64,000 bases of DNA from an uncultured Roseibium sp. (GTDB lineage: Bacteria; Pseudomonadota; Alphaproteobacteria; Rhizobiales; Stappiaceae), in the NCBI RefSeq assembly GCF_947499295.1, contig NZ_CANMNP010000009.1, positions 172,732 to 236,731 of the forward strand, read 5' to 3'. Position numbers and translations under genes: made by a program. The notes beneath the pieces are model-generated. The model did not search any database and was not told the DNA's origin. It saw only the letters and a list, made by a program, of their open reading frames with translations. Below, one piece after another: positions 46,907 to 56,378 of the stretch; the stretch's first letter is position 1, and each line of letters opens with the position of its first letter.

Positions 46907-48133
46907 CTACTCGGCGAAAGCATCGAGTGCTGCGTCTGCAAAGGCCGCAAACCGGCATGGCAATTGCTCAATGGTTCGACGACCGACGTTGGCGAATGCA
47001 AACCTCAAATACTGGTCCTGACCAGGACCAAAATAACTGCCTGGCAGCGCCAGAACCCCGCAACTACCGGCCAACCGCTCGGCGACCCTGACCCCCGAAA
47101 TATCAGGAAACGGGTGACGTACATAGGCGAAGTAGGCGCCGATTTGCTCGATTTGCCAAGTGGAATGAGGAGCTAAGGCTTCACGGAAGGCCTCTCCCCT
47201 GTCTGCGATCTGAGCATTGATATCAGCGCGCCATTCACCCAAGTTCACCATTGCCCAAGGCAGCGATATCTGCGCCGCGCGTGCCGGGCAAATCTGGATA
47301 CAGTCCAGGATCTTGCCAATTTCACTTAGAACTTGCCGGGAAGCCGTCACAGCTCCGAGGCGATGTCCGGGAATGGCGTAACTTTTGGAAAAACTGTAAA
47401 GGCTTATTAGCGTGTCCTTCCAGCGAGGATCCTTGAACAGACTGTGAGGGACAGCATCCTCAAACAGGAAATCGCGATAGGTTTCGTCCAGGATCAGTTT
47501 GATGCCTCTATCACGCGCAAGATTGAAGAAAGATTCAATCAAGTCAGGTGGATAAATGGCTCCTGTAGGGTTGTTCGGCGTCACGAGAACAATCGCTTTG
47601 ACAGTGTTATCAATCAACTTGGCGGCCTCTGCCGCATCTGGAAGAAAACTTTTTTCAGCCTGCAGCGGCAGTGGTCTCGCCTCAATGCCCAACATGTCGA
47701 GGGTCATCTTGTGATTGAAATACCAGGGCGCCGGCAAAATGATCGCATCGCCGGCAGCGGCAAGCGCCATGATTGAGACGAAAAACGCCTGATTGCAGCC
47801 TGCGGTAATCGCGACTTCTGCAAAATCAACCGGAGCCTGAAACAGTCTCGAGCAATCCGTTGCGTAAGCAGTTCGGAGTCGGTCGTCGCCGAAGATTTCA
47901 CCGTATTGCGTTGCCTCAGAAGTCCCTGCCGCCAATGCGAGCTGTTCCAAAAACGCCGACGGCGGCGGATCACCGGGGACTGCCTGGCTCAAGTTGAGCA
48001 CGGGCCCCACCCGTCCGTCATATGCCGACAACCAATCTGTCGCCTCCGGAATCGGAGGCGTGGCTGTGTCGATTAGATTCAGGTTCAAGTTCGAAGTTGC
48101 CACGCTAGCGTTGAAAACTCTGTGCCCGCACAC
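46907..48133 (-). CDS. PLP-dependent aminotransferase (class I/II)
   Basis: A 408-residue fold-type I aminotransferase. The N-P-T-G segment (VTPNNPTGAIYPP), DETYRDF and SFSKSYAIPGHRLG (Schiff-base Lys) are visible in order. The first residue is a GTG at 48133; the true start may be a later codon near the conserved region. It points away from a polyamine-type importer operon and may act on its substrate or product, but transamination of a common amino acid is equally possible. Confidence 0.88.
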   Translation of the reverse strand: MCGHRVFNASVATSNLNLNLIDTATPPIPEATDWLSAYDGRVGPVLNLSQAVPGDPPPSAFLEQLALAAGTSEATQYGEIFGDDRLRTAYATDCSRLFQAPVDFAEVAITAGCNQAFFVSIMALAAAGDAIILPAPWYFNHKMTLDMLGIEARPLPLQAEKSFLPDAAEAAKLIDNTVKAIVLVTPNNPTGAIYPPDLIESFFNLARDRGIKLILDETYRDFLFEDAVPHSLFKDPRWKDTLISLYSFSKSYAIPGHRLGAVTASRQVLSEIGKILDCIQICPARAAQISLPWAMVNLGEWRADINAQIADRGEAFREALAPHSTWQIEQIGAYFAYVRHPFPDISGVRVAERLAGSCGVLALPGSYFGPGQDQYLRFAFANVGRRTIEQLPCRFAAFADAALDAFAE

Positions 48134-48557
48134 TTGCCGAATGCGCGCGAAAACAGACCTTAGTTTTCGCTAGCCTCCTTAAAATCGAAACTTATCAATC
48201 AAAACATTGATTAATATGAACGTAATGATTTCAGCAGAAAAGCGAACCGGCTTGCGAAAAAGTCCTGGCGGACCGCTTTTCCCTTTAGTTTCCCGGCTAT
48301 TTGCTTAGATTTCCGCGCGAATTCGGCATTGGTTGCATCGTGAGGCAAGCCGTTTGCGACCAGTGAAATTGATCACTTCTGAACCAGACTGATGAAATAC
48401 AGATCAGTCGTGCATAGTTTTTCATCCAAATCGAGAAACTTGTATTTTTTAGCAAGAATAATTCGATTCAATGGAGTGTTAATGCAAACAACAAGACCGG
48501 AGCTTACTTCTGCTAATTCGAAACGGTCGCAACAGGCCGAAAATCAGAGGTGGAACG
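48134..48557. promoter_or_regulatory. Divergent promoter region, dyad at 48194-48211
   Basis: This 424-bp region separates the divergent aminotransferase and importer genes. ATCAAT (48194-48199) and ATTGAT (48206-48211) form a 6-bp dyad around 6 nt. The stretch 48400-48480 is AT-rich. No gene is supported. Confidence 0.4.
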
Positions 48558-49649
48558 GTGACTTTCAAACTAACCCGAAGAGGCATCTTGAAGGCAAGCG
48601 CTGCAACTGCAGCGACGCTCGCGATGCCTTCAATTGTAACGGCCGCCGGTAAAAACGACTTCAGCGGCAAGGAAATCCGGCTCTTGACCTGGTCTGACAA
48701 TACCGGTCTAGCAATACTTGAGAACATAGCAAAACCCTTTGAGGAAATGACCGGCGCCAAAGTCATTGCCGACCGTACCGGTTCAACTTCGGAAATGGTT
48801 GCCAAGCTCAGAGCCTCTGGTGGCAAGGCCCAATATGACGTGATTACCCTTGCCGGTGTCGGTGCCGTTGAACTTGCTGGTGACGGTCTGCTGGCCAAAC
48901 CCGATCTCAACATGCTGCCAAATCTTGAAAAAGTGGATCCCCGCTTCCGCTCTGGTGCGGAAGGTCACGGTATCGGTTACCTGCTTTGGACCGGCGGCAT
49001 GGTCTACAATACCAAGACCTTCAAAGAGCCGCCGAAGTCTTATGCAGAAATGTGGGACGCGGCCCATGCGGGTCGCCTGTTCCTGCCGCCGGCCACATGG
49101 ACGGATGCGTTGGACACGATTTTCGCAACAGGCAAGATGATCGGCGGAGATGGAACCAACTCCGAAGCAGCCTTCGCGAAGCTTGCGGAATTGAGAAGCA
49201 GCATATTGACCTTTGGGGAAAATCCGGGCCAGATTTCCGAACTGTTCCGATCCGACGCCCTCGATATCGGCGGCGTATATGCACCAGCGTTTTTTGCGAA
49301 AGAACTTGCCAATCCGGCAGAGTCCAACATGGGGGCAACCTACGACCTAGACGAAGGCTTTTTCGCGGATCTGATGTACACGATCGTGCCGAAATCCAAG
49401 CCAGGCGATGACGACGTCGTGCACGCGTTCATCAACTACACCCTTGACGACAAGGTTCAAGGCGTCATGGCTGAGGCCGTCCTAAACGGGCCGATCAACC
49501 AGCAAGCTGTTATGAGCGAAGCTGCGAAGGCAAGTCCGTTTATCATCAAGCCTGAACAGTTAAGCGAAAAGGCCGTCGTCCATGACAAAGCCTTCATAGC
49601 CGACGTTCGGGAAAAGTGGATCGCGACCTATCAACAAACCCTGTCTTAA
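48558..49649 (+). CDS. Polyamine-type ABC substrate-binding protein (PotD/F-like)
   Basis: A 363-residue solute-binding protein. The N-terminus LTRRGILKASAATAATLAMP resembles a Tat-like signal peptide. GTG 48558 follows AGAGGTGG. The mature part has the ITLLTWSDN-type opening and overall size of spermidine/putrescine-binding proteins, though substrate cannot be fixed. It heads a permease-permease-ATPase operon. A ureohydrolase and a Rid protein lie just beyond. Confidence 0.86.
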   Translation: MTFKLTRRGILKASAATAATLAMPSIVTAAGKNDFSGKEIRLLTWSDNTGLAILENIAKPFEEMTGAKVIADRTGSTSEMVAKLRASGGKAQYDVITLAGVGAVELAGDGLLAKPDLNMLPNLEKVDPRFRSGAEGHGIGYLLWTGGMVYNTKTFKEPPKSYAEMWDAAHAGRLFLPPATWTDALDTIFATGKMIGGDGTNSEAAFAKLAELRSSILTFGENPGQISELFRSDALDIGGVYAPAFFAKELANPAESNMGATYDLDEGFFADLMYTIVPKSKPGDDDVVHAFINYTLDDKVQGVMAEAVLNGPINQQAVMSEAAKASPFIIKPEQLSEKAVVHDKAFIADVREKWIATYQQTLS

Positions 49650-49676
49650 GAGGCGAGGACTAAGTGACAATCAATC

Positions 49677-50534
49677 GTGTCGACTGAATTTCTTCCAAGG
49701 AAACAGGCGCTGCTATTCGCAGCGCCTGCATTTATTGCCATTCTTCCGTTTCTGGGAGCGTGTTTCTATATCTTGCGGTTTTCCCTGTCGGGTGAACAGG
49801 GAACAATTGAAGGCCTGTCCTTCCAAGCTTATCGGGACTTGATGACCCCGTTTTTCGGCAGGTCCGTCTGGCTCACTTTGAAACTGGCATTTGTCGCGAC
49901 GGTGATTGTGATGGTGCTGGCGGTGCCGCTGGCATTTGTCCTAACGTCGCTACGCAGCTCGTTTTTCAGGCGCTTGCTCACGATTTCCATCCTACTGCCG
50001 CTTATCCTGAACCTTCTGGTCCAGGCCTATGGCTGGATCCTGCTGCTTGGCCCGTCCGGAGTTTTGAATTCAAGCCTGAAGGCGTTGGGCATTATCGAAC
50101 GCCCCCTGTTTCTGCTCTTCAATGAAACAGGTGTTTTGCTGGGTCTGGTCCAGACGTCTCTGCCGCTTGCAGTCTTTCCGATCGTCGGTGCCGTGAGAGC
50201 AATTTCGCCGGAGTACCTGGAAGCGGCGAGTTCCTTGGGTGCAGGACACTGGCGCACCTTCAAGGACGTCACCGTGCCACTCTTGCGACCTGGACTTGTC
50301 GGGGCAGCCTCCATTGTCTTTGCATTCAACGCCAGCGCTTTTGCCATTCCTCTGCTTCTTGGCGGACGCCGCGTACAGATGATGGGTCTTGTGATCCGCG
50401 ACATGATCTCTCCGCTGTTCAACTGGTCTGGTGCCGCCGCAGCCGGAATGATCCTGATTGTTTTAACACTTTTCGTTCTTGTCGCCTCTTCCTGGCTTGT
50501 CCGACTTACAACAACCGCAAAGGAAACTCATTGA
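49677..50534 (+). CDS. Polyamine-type ABC permease 1 (PotB/H-like)
   Basis: A 285-residue permease with about six helices and EAA loop ISPEYLEAASSLGAGHWRTF. GTG 49677 is the best in-frame start. Its TGA overlaps the next ATG (TGATG). Confidence 0.86.
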   Translation: MSTEFLPRKQALLFAAPAFIAILPFLGACFYILRFSLSGEQGTIEGLSFQAYRDLMTPFFGRSVWLTLKLAFVATVIVMVLAVPLAFVLTSLRSSFFRRLLTISILLPLILNLLVQAYGWILLLGPSGVLNSSLKALGIIERPLFLLFNETGVLLGLVQTSLPLAVFPIVGAVRAISPEYLEAASSLGAGHWRTFKDVTVPLLRPGLVGAASIVFAFNASAFAIPLLLGGRRVQMMGLVIRDMISPLFNWSGAAAAGMILIVLTLFVLVASSWLVRLTTTAKETH

Positions 50535-51376
50535 TGCGGGTCGGACTTCTCCCAACTGAGGGTGGTGGGACCTACCGGTTCGCGATCCTTTTTCTCGCAA
50601 CAATTGGAATTCTGATTTCCTCGCTGCCGGTGATCGTTGTGACGATCATGTCGTTTTCCGCATCCGAGTATTCGAGTTTTCCGCCCACGGAGTTTTCGTT
50701 CCGCTGGTATCTCGAAGTTGTGCAGCTGTTCACAAACGAAGATCCGTCCAGTGCACAATCGGTTGTCGATTCCACCTTAACGAGCCTGCTGGTCGCGTTT
50801 TTGGTGATGGTCATTTCGACACTGGTTTGCATTCCGCTTGCCTATGCGCTGGCTCGCAGCAACCGAAACTTGCGTGAGGGTATGGAACTTCTGTTCACCT
50901 TGCCTTTGGTGTTTCCATTGGTGATGCTGGGCATTGCTTTTCTCCTTATTGCCGAGAGTCTCCAGCTGGAACTCGGCATCTGGCGAATAGCAATACCGCA
51001 TATAGCACTTGTTCTGCCGTTTGTGTTGCGCAATTGCCTGAGCGCCATGAATGGCATCAGCGTTGAAATCGAAGAAGCCGCAATTTCACTCGGCGCGTCA
51101 CCGCCAAGGGCGATCTGGGATGTCGTCGTTCCGTTGATGAAAGCCGGCATTCTCGCCGGTTTGATCTTTGCGCTGATCATTAGTTTCAACGAATTCACCG
51201 TCACCTTCTTCATGTATACGATCGATGTCAGCACGCTGCCCATCTGGATGTACAGCCGAACGGTGTCCTCGCTGGACCCGGCGACCCTCGCACTTTCCGT
51301 CTTCATTATCGTGGTTGATGTTTTCCTGGTGGTGCTTGTCGACAAGCTGATCGCCGGACGTGGCAACCTGTTCTGA
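50534..51376 (+). CDS. Polyamine-type ABC permease 2 (PotC/I-like)
   Basis: A 280-residue permease with six predicted helices and EAA loop ISVEIEEAAISLGASPPRAI. ATG 50534 overlaps the preceding stop; an in-frame TTG one codon earlier is less likely. It is translationally coupled to the other permease. Confidence 0.86.
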   Translation: MRVGLLPTEGGGTYRFAILFLATIGILISSLPVIVVTIMSFSASEYSSFPPTEFSFRWYLEVVQLFTNEDPSSAQSVVDSTLTSLLVAFLVMVISTLVCIPLAYALARSNRNLREGMELLFTLPLVFPLVMLGIAFLLIAESLQLELGIWRIAIPHIALVLPFVLRNCLSAMNGISVEIEEAAISLGASPPRAIWDVVVPLMKAGILAGLIFALIISFNEFTVTFFMYTIDVSTLPIWMYSRTVSSLDPATLALSVFIIVVDVFLVVLVDKLIAGRGNLF

Positions 51377-51388
51377 CAAAGGCACAAC

Positions 51389-52459
51389 GTGACCAACACG
51401 CATTTGAACATTGAAGCTGTTTCAAAGTCATTTGGACCGGTAACTGCGCTAAATCAAATTGACCTGAAGATTGAACGGGGCTCGTTTGTCTGTCTGCTGG
51501 GACCATCCGGCTGCGGCAAAACAACATTGCTGCGCATTATTGCCGGTTTTGAAAAACCAACGGCAGGGCGTTTGTTGCTGGATGGCACCGATATCTCAGA
51601 AGTGCCGCCGCACAAGCGCGGGTTCGGAATGGTTTTCCAATCGCTAGCTTTGTTTCCGCACATGAGTGTTGCCGAAAACATCGCGTACGGTCTGAAGCTG
51701 CGCAAGACGACGGCGAAGGAACAGCGTGAACGTGTTGAAGAACTACTCAACGTTGTTGAGCTTCCACATATTGCAGATCGCACTGTTTCAGCGCTGTCCG
51801 GCGGACAACGACAGAGGGTGGCAATTGCCAGAGCGCTCGCAATCAAACCAAAGCTTTTTCTTCTGGACGAACCGCTATCTGCGCTGGATGCGAAACTTCG
51901 CGACAACATGCAGATCGAACTTCGTAGGCTTCAGCAGAAATTCGGCGTTACGACTGTTTTGGTCACACACGACCAAACCGAGGCAATGATGCTGGCTGAT
52001 GAACTTGTGGTTCTGGACCACGGCAAGGTTCAACAAGCAGCCACACCAACTCAGGTTTACCGCCAACCAGCCAACAGCCTGGTGGCCGACTTCATTGGTG
52101 CCGCCAACCTTGTGAAAGCCGAGGTTGATCAGAACGGACAACTGGCACTCTTTGGAAATACCTTCAAAGTGGCTGCTGATCACGAACCCGGTACGGCTGT
52201 CAGCGTTGCTGTGCGAGCAGAAAACATTTCCTTGCGCCCAGCGCAGGCAAATGGAGGATCAGCAGGGCGTGTTGTCTTTGCCCGAGATCTCGGTGCTTTC
52301 AAAGAATGGCTTGTCAGCGTAAAGGATCAGGAAATCCGGGTGCGCAGTTCCGCCTCCGATGCAAGCGAATACCAGGTAGGTGATCTCGTACACCTGAGCG
52401 CTGATCCGGCCCGCCTATCAATCTTTCCATTTACGGGGTCTGAAGATGCGGCAAACTGA
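51389..52459 (+). CDS. Polyamine/iron-type ABC ATPase (PotA-like)
   Basis: A 356-residue ATPase. Walker A is GPSGCGKTT (38-46), signature [15 protein letters not shown], Walker B LFLLDEPLSALD, His switch VTHDQTEAMMLAD, with a C-terminal TOBE domain from about 270. GTG start 13 bp after the permease stop. It completes a four-gene importer. Confidence 0.9.
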   Translation: MTNTHLNIEAVSKSFGPVTALNQIDLKIERGSFVCLLGPSGCGKTTLLRIIAGFEKPTAGRLLLDGTDISEVPPHKRGFGMVFQSLALFPHMSVAENIAYGLKLRKTTAKEQRERVEELLNVVELPHIADRTVSALSGGQRQRVAIARALAIKPKLFLLDEPLSALDAKLRDNMQIELRRLQQKFGVTTVLVTHDQTEAMMLADELVVLDHGKVQQAATPTQVYRQPANSLVADFIGAANLVKAEVDQNGQLALFGNTFKVAADHEPGTAVSVAVRAENISLRPAQANGGSAGRVVFARDLGAFKEWLVSVKDQEIRVRSSASDASEYQVGDLVHLSADPARLSIFPFTGSEDAAN

Positions 52460-52626
52460 AGGCCTGTTGCGCTTTTCAAATGCAGCCTTGGCGATGCTGC
52501 CCGAACGGTGCTGCCCTGACTGGTCAACGAAAATTAGGGCACTTTCTGTCGTATGAAAGCGGAAGCCAGCGAAGTGGTGCCACGGTTATCCTGCAGGCGT
52601 AGCAGATAGAATTCATCGAGCGCAGC

Positions 52627-52659
52627 AGGCAAGGGGCGCGTGTCAACACCCCCCTGCCT
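52627..52659. terminator. Imperfect hairpin between convergent operons
   Basis: AGGCA-(A)-GGGG (52627-52636) pairs with CCCC-TGCCT (52651-52659) with one bulged A. It lies between the convergent ATPase and Rid genes, a fitting place for a bidirectional terminator. No T-run follows. Confidence 0.4.
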
Positions 52660-52678
52660 CCTACGTCCTCTTGGAATG

Positions 52679-53023
52679 TTATTCCTTGGCGGCAATAATC
52701 ATGACTTCGACCAGGAAATCGGGCAAAACAAGCTTGCTTTCAACGCAAGCCCGCGCAGGCGGATTTTGCGGGTCGATCCATGCATCCCAGACTTTGTTCA
52801 TGGCGTCGACATCCCCCATGTCCGCAACCCAGATCTGAGCGGACAAGATGCTGGACTTGCTGCTTCCCACAGATGCCAGGAGACGGTCCACCTCGGCCAG
52901 CATGGACTGTGTCTGCCTCGTCATATCCGGACCCTCGCCGATTTGACCTGCCAGATAGACGGTGTTGCCGTGAACCACAGCCTGACTCATACGGCTGCCT
53001 TTCTCCAAGCGTTCGATGGTCAT
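52679..53023 (-). CDS. RidA-family enamine/imine deaminase
   Basis: A 114-residue RidA-type protein. The catalytic Arg is present in PPARACVESKLV (Arg91), unlike the Rid protein at 11350. It therefore probably hydrolyses 2-aminoacrylate-like imines formed by PLP or oxidative enzymes. Its ATG overlaps the stop of the ureohydrolase gene (ATGA), so it is coupled to guanidino-compound breakdown. Confidence 0.88.
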   Translation of the reverse strand: MTIERLEKGSRMSQAVVHGNTVYLAGQIGEGPDMTRQTQSMLAEVDRLLASVGSSKSSILSAQIWVADMGDVDAMNKVWDAWIDPQNPPARACVESKLVLPDFLVEVMIIAAKE

Positions 53024-54072
53024 TTGCCTTTTCCTTGTGTTCTGGGAAGAGAGGGAGAAAATTGCATTAGGCTCAGAATTTCAAAGAGCATCTGAGCTCC
53101 TGCGTGGGCAGTATTGGTACTTTGATCATAGGCGGGAGCGACTTCAACAACATCGCCGCCAACGAAATTGAGCCCCTTGAGACCGCGGATCAGACGTAGT
53201 GCTTCCCGAGTGGTCAAACCGCCTATTTCCGGTGTACCGGTGCCGGGAGCAAAAGCCGGATCCAGACTGTCGATGTCAAAGGAAAGATATGTCGGACCGC
53301 TTCCGACGACCTGACGCGCTTTTTCGATTATGTCCGGAAAGCTTGTATCGGTAATGTCTTTTGCCTCGACAACCGTCATGCCCGACATCTCGGAGAATTC
53401 CCAGATATACCCTGCGGCACCGCGAATTCCGATCTGGATCGTTCGCTCGGGCGCTAGAACGCCATCGAGCACAGCGTTGCGGAAAGGTCCTCCGTGGTGA
53501 AATTTCTCGTTTTCATAAGCGCCGCCTGTGTCGCAATGTGCATCGATATGCACCATGCCCACTGGTTCGTTCCGGCCGACCGCACGCAAGATGGGATGTG
53601 TGATGGAATGATCGCCTCCGACACCGATTGGGATCGCGCCCGCTTGAACAATCTGCGTCACATAGTCTTCGATTTCCTTATGGCTCAGACCAAGGTCAAA
53701 TCGGCTGCTGAAGGGCACATCGCCGAGATCCGCAACTGCCATCTCGTGCAGTGGCGCCGTTTCCAGAGCATCATTGTAAGGACCTACGCGCTCGATGGAG
53801 CGAAGAGCTCGTGGTCCGAAACGGGCACCGTTTCGGTTTGTAACACCCAAATCCATGGGCGCGCCATATAGGGCAACCTGAAGCTCGCTCGCCTGTTCCA
53901 AAGTTGCTTGCTGAGCGTCGAGAAGTGTTGGGATACCGGAGTAAGGCGCCGGTCGCTTCCCACCTTCGGAGAATATTTTCGAGGCGATCTTCTGATACTT
54001 CGGCGTGAATAGCGTTCCGCCATCCGCATTGCCGAACTTTTCCCTAAGGGCCTCAAGTTTTGCGTTCGCCAT
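53020..54072 (-). CDS. Agmatinase/guanidino-acid ureohydrolase
   Basis: A 350-residue arginase/agmatinase-family Mn enzyme. Metal ligands are visible in GGDHS (His155), DAHCDT (Asp177, His179, Asp181) and SFDIDSLDP (Asp266, Asp268). FHHGGPFRNAV after the second motif is the agmatinase/guanidinobutyrase-type substrate loop. CAGGAG precedes the ATG. It cleaves a guanidino group to urea plus an amine. Agmatine, guanidinobutyrate or another compound is possible. It lies beside a polyamine-type importer. Confidence 0.9.
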   Translation of the reverse strand: MANAKLEALREKFGNADGGTLFTPKYQKIASKIFSEGGKRPAPYSGIPTLLDAQQATLEQASELQVALYGAPMDLGVTNRNGARFGPRALRSIERVGPYNDALETAPLHEMAVADLGDVPFSSRFDLGLSHKEIEDYVTQIVQAGAIPIGVGGDHSITHPILRAVGRNEPVGMVHIDAHCDTGGAYENEKFHHGGPFRNAVLDGVLAPERTIQIGIRGAAGYIWEFSEMSGMTVVEAKDITDTSFPDIIEKARQVVGSGPTYLSFDIDSLDPAFAPGTGTPEIGGLTTREALRLIRGLKGLNFVGGDVVEVAPAYDQSTNTAHAGAQMLFEILSLMQFSPSLPRTQGKGK

Positions 54073-54152
54073 CTATAGCTCCTGAAAAACAAGTAAGGAG
54101 TTGAATAAGATGGATTTTAAGCCTCATAAAGTTGAACTATCCAAAGAACATT

Positions 54153-54166
54153 TGCATAAATATGCA
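54153..54166. promoter_or_regulatory. Dyad before the LysR gene, candidate operator
   Basis: TGCATA-AA-TATGCA, a perfect 6-bp dyad, lies 9 nt before the LysR start in the LysR/ureohydrolase divergent region. Autoregulation at this site is plausible. Confidence 0.4.
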
Positions 54167-54175
54167 TGAGTAAAC

Positions 54176-55147
54176 ATGAGGTACGAAAAAGCGATGGCCC
54201 GGCGGAAAAATGCATTTTCAGGAAGCGTAAGCGGGGCGGATATCCGACTGATGCGGGTTTTCAAAACTGTAATTGAGTGTTCCGGCCTGTCCTCCGCCCA
54301 AACAGAACTAGGCGTCGGGGCCTCAACGATATCCAGGCAAATATCAGACCTGGAAACACGCCTGGGAATAAGGCTCTGCCACCGCGGTCGAAGCGGATTT
54401 TCTCTAACGCAGCAAGGTGAAATTGCGTTGGAGCACATTGATCGACTGCTTGCAGCAGCCGATGAGTTTGCCACAAGCGTCGCTTCCATCAACCGGCAGC
54501 TGGTTGGCAAAATTGATATCGGTATGATCGACTACACCCTGTCCGATGAGCGAAATCCCCTGGTTTCAGCCATTCGTCGGTTTAAAGACGACGCTCCGGA
54601 TGTCGACGTGAGCCTGATGACTGGAACACCTGCTGAGGTGGAACGGGCAGTCATCGACGGAATACTGCATTTCGGGATTGTCCCGGATTACCAGCGTCAC
54701 CCCAGTTTGAAGTATCGTCATCTTTATGATGAAGAGGTGGGCCTATTTTGCGCCGGTGAACACCCAATGTCGGTCGCACTTGATGCCGGGAAAATCTTGA
54801 GCCAAGAAGAAATTTTGGAGCACGCTCTGGTCTACCGCGGCTATTTTGAAAGCAATACGATCCGAACCCTCAAACAGAAGTTCCCGGTGGGCACCATCGT
54901 TTTCCAAACCGAAGCCGTTCTGGCTTTGGTCGGAGCCGGAGTTTATCTCGGGTTCTTTCCAACTCATTGTACCAGCCAGGCACTCTATGAATTCAAGGAA
55001 TTACGGCCAGATATTTTCCGGTATTCTTCGCCAATTTGCGCTGTGTGGCGCGGCGACAGGAACCAATCGCCTGTTTTGCAGCAGTTTCTGGAGCTGATCA
55101 CAGTTGATGCCCCCACTAGCGCAGCTGGGCTCGCCGGTCGGAGGTAA
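54176..55147 (+). CDS. LysR-family regulator of the ureohydrolase pair
   Basis: A 323-residue LysR-type regulator. The HTH is at about 20-80 (STISRQISDLETRLGIRL, then CHRGRSGFSLT) and the effector domain at about 110-315. It is divergent from the ureohydrolase-RidA operon, which it most likely controls. An alternative start lies six codons in. Confidence 0.88.
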   Translation: MRYEKAMARRKNAFSGSVSGADIRLMRVFKTVIECSGLSSAQTELGVGASTISRQISDLETRLGIRLCHRGRSGFSLTQQGEIALEHIDRLLAAADEFATSVASINRQLVGKIDIGMIDYTLSDERNPLVSAIRRFKDDAPDVDVSLMTGTPAEVERAVIDGILHFGIVPDYQRHPSLKYRHLYDEEVGLFCAGEHPMSVALDAGKILSQEEILEHALVYRGYFESNTIRTLKQKFPVGTIVFQTEAVLALVGAGVYLGFFPTHCTSQALYEFKELRPDIFRYSSPICAVWRGDRNQSPVLQQFLELITVDAPTSAAGLAGRR

Positions 55148-55346
55148 CATTGCCTAGTAGCGACCCTGGTATTCTGCGGCACGGTACACTCAAAGGGCGT
55201 ATTTGGCGGAATACAAAACGGCCGGGATTGGTCTCAGTCTGCGCAAAGGCGAGACAGGTCAGCCAGCTGAGCTTCACCGCAGACTCACTTTTTGGTATTT
55301 TCGCAGCTCAAGGAACACGGCGTAGTCTCCTGATTGGATCTTTATT

Positions 55347-56378
55347 TTGGAATTGGCCATCCTCGCAACACCCTACTTCAACCTCGCTGCGACGATGTCG
55401 TTTATCGATCCGTTTCGAGCTGCGAACTACCTGATTGGGTCTACAAAATTCCAATGGAATGTGTATTCGGCGCAAGGCGGACTTCTACCGTCCAGCAGCG
55501 GTCTCGAGATTCAGACAAAGGCATTGACAAATTCCGCCTCCTTGAAAGCCGACCTTGTCGTGGTCAGTTCGAGCTGGACGCCCGAACACAGCTATTCAGA
55601 TGTCATAACTTCGGCACTGAAAAGGTGGGCGCGCGAAGGGAGGACGATCGGCGGAATTGACACTGGTGCTTTCGTTTTGGCGAATGCAGGTCTTTTGAAC
55701 AACAAGAAGGCGACGGTCCACTACGAGCATATTGATGCACTTGCAGAAACAGCGACCAACACATCGGTTTTAGAAGACCTCTTTGTTGTAGATGGCAGAG
55801 TTTTTACGTGTTGCGGAGGGACCGCGACTTCTGATGCTGCTCTCTACTTTCTGAACCGGTATTGCGGATTGGGCATTGCAAACGCAGCCGCACGATATCT
55901 GTTTCATCACGACGTTCGCGGGCCCGGCAGATCGCAAAATCCCAAGTTGATTGAACCTACAGGACAAGTGACACCGAATACCGTCAGAAGAGCAATCGAT
56001 TTGATGGAAGCAAATCTCGAAGATCCGATTTCCATCCCTGAAATCTGTAGTCGAATAGCTATTTCTCAGCGGCAGCTGGGTCGCCTGTTCACTCAATTTG
56101 TCCACAAAACGCCCGTAGAGTATTACCGCGATATCAGATTGGACCGCGCACGCGGACTGGTTACGCAAACGGAGATGAAACTCAGTGAGGTGGCAGCGGC
56201 CTCAGGATTTAACAGCCAGGTTCATTTCAGTCGCTGTTATCAGCAAAAATTTGGTTTGCCGCCAAACAAGGACCGAATAGAGGGCCGGGTGCCCTTTGAG
56301 TTTCGGGCCTGGCCAATGCACAGTCCAACAGCGCGCCAACGTTATGAAACGGAAACGAATTCAGATTTGGGCGACTAA
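55347..56378 (+). CDS. GATase1-like AraC-family regulator (CdhR/GbdR type)
   Basis: A 343-residue regulator. An N-terminal DJ-1/PfpI (class I amidotransferase-like) ligand domain spans about 1-180 (LAILATPYFNLAATMSFIDP). A C-terminal AraC HTH pair spans about 220-320 (SIPEICSRIAISQRQLGRLF, then LSEVAAASGFNSQVHFSRC). The TTG start at 55347 gives the full domain. Known members include GbdR and CdhR, activators of betaine and carnitine catabolism in Pseudomonas. Its stop overlaps the stop of the carnitine-dehydrogenase-like gene (56375-56378), so it converges on the operon it probably controls. Confidence 0.87.
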   Translation: MELAILATPYFNLAATMSFIDPFRAANYLIGSTKFQWNVYSAQGGLLPSSSGLEIQTKALTNSASLKADLVVVSSSWTPEHSYSDVITSALKRWAREGRTIGGIDTGAFVLANAGLLNNKKATVHYEHIDALAETATNTSVLEDLFVVDGRVFTCCGGTATSDAALYFLNRYCGLGIANAAARYLFHHDVRGPGRSQNPKLIEPTGQVTPNTVRRAIDLMEANLEDPISIPEICSRIAISQRQLGRLFTQFVHKTPVEYYRDIRLDRARGLVTQTEMKLSEVAAASGFNSQVHFSRCYQQKFGLPPNKDRIEGRVPFEFRAWPMHSPTARQRYETETNSDLGD

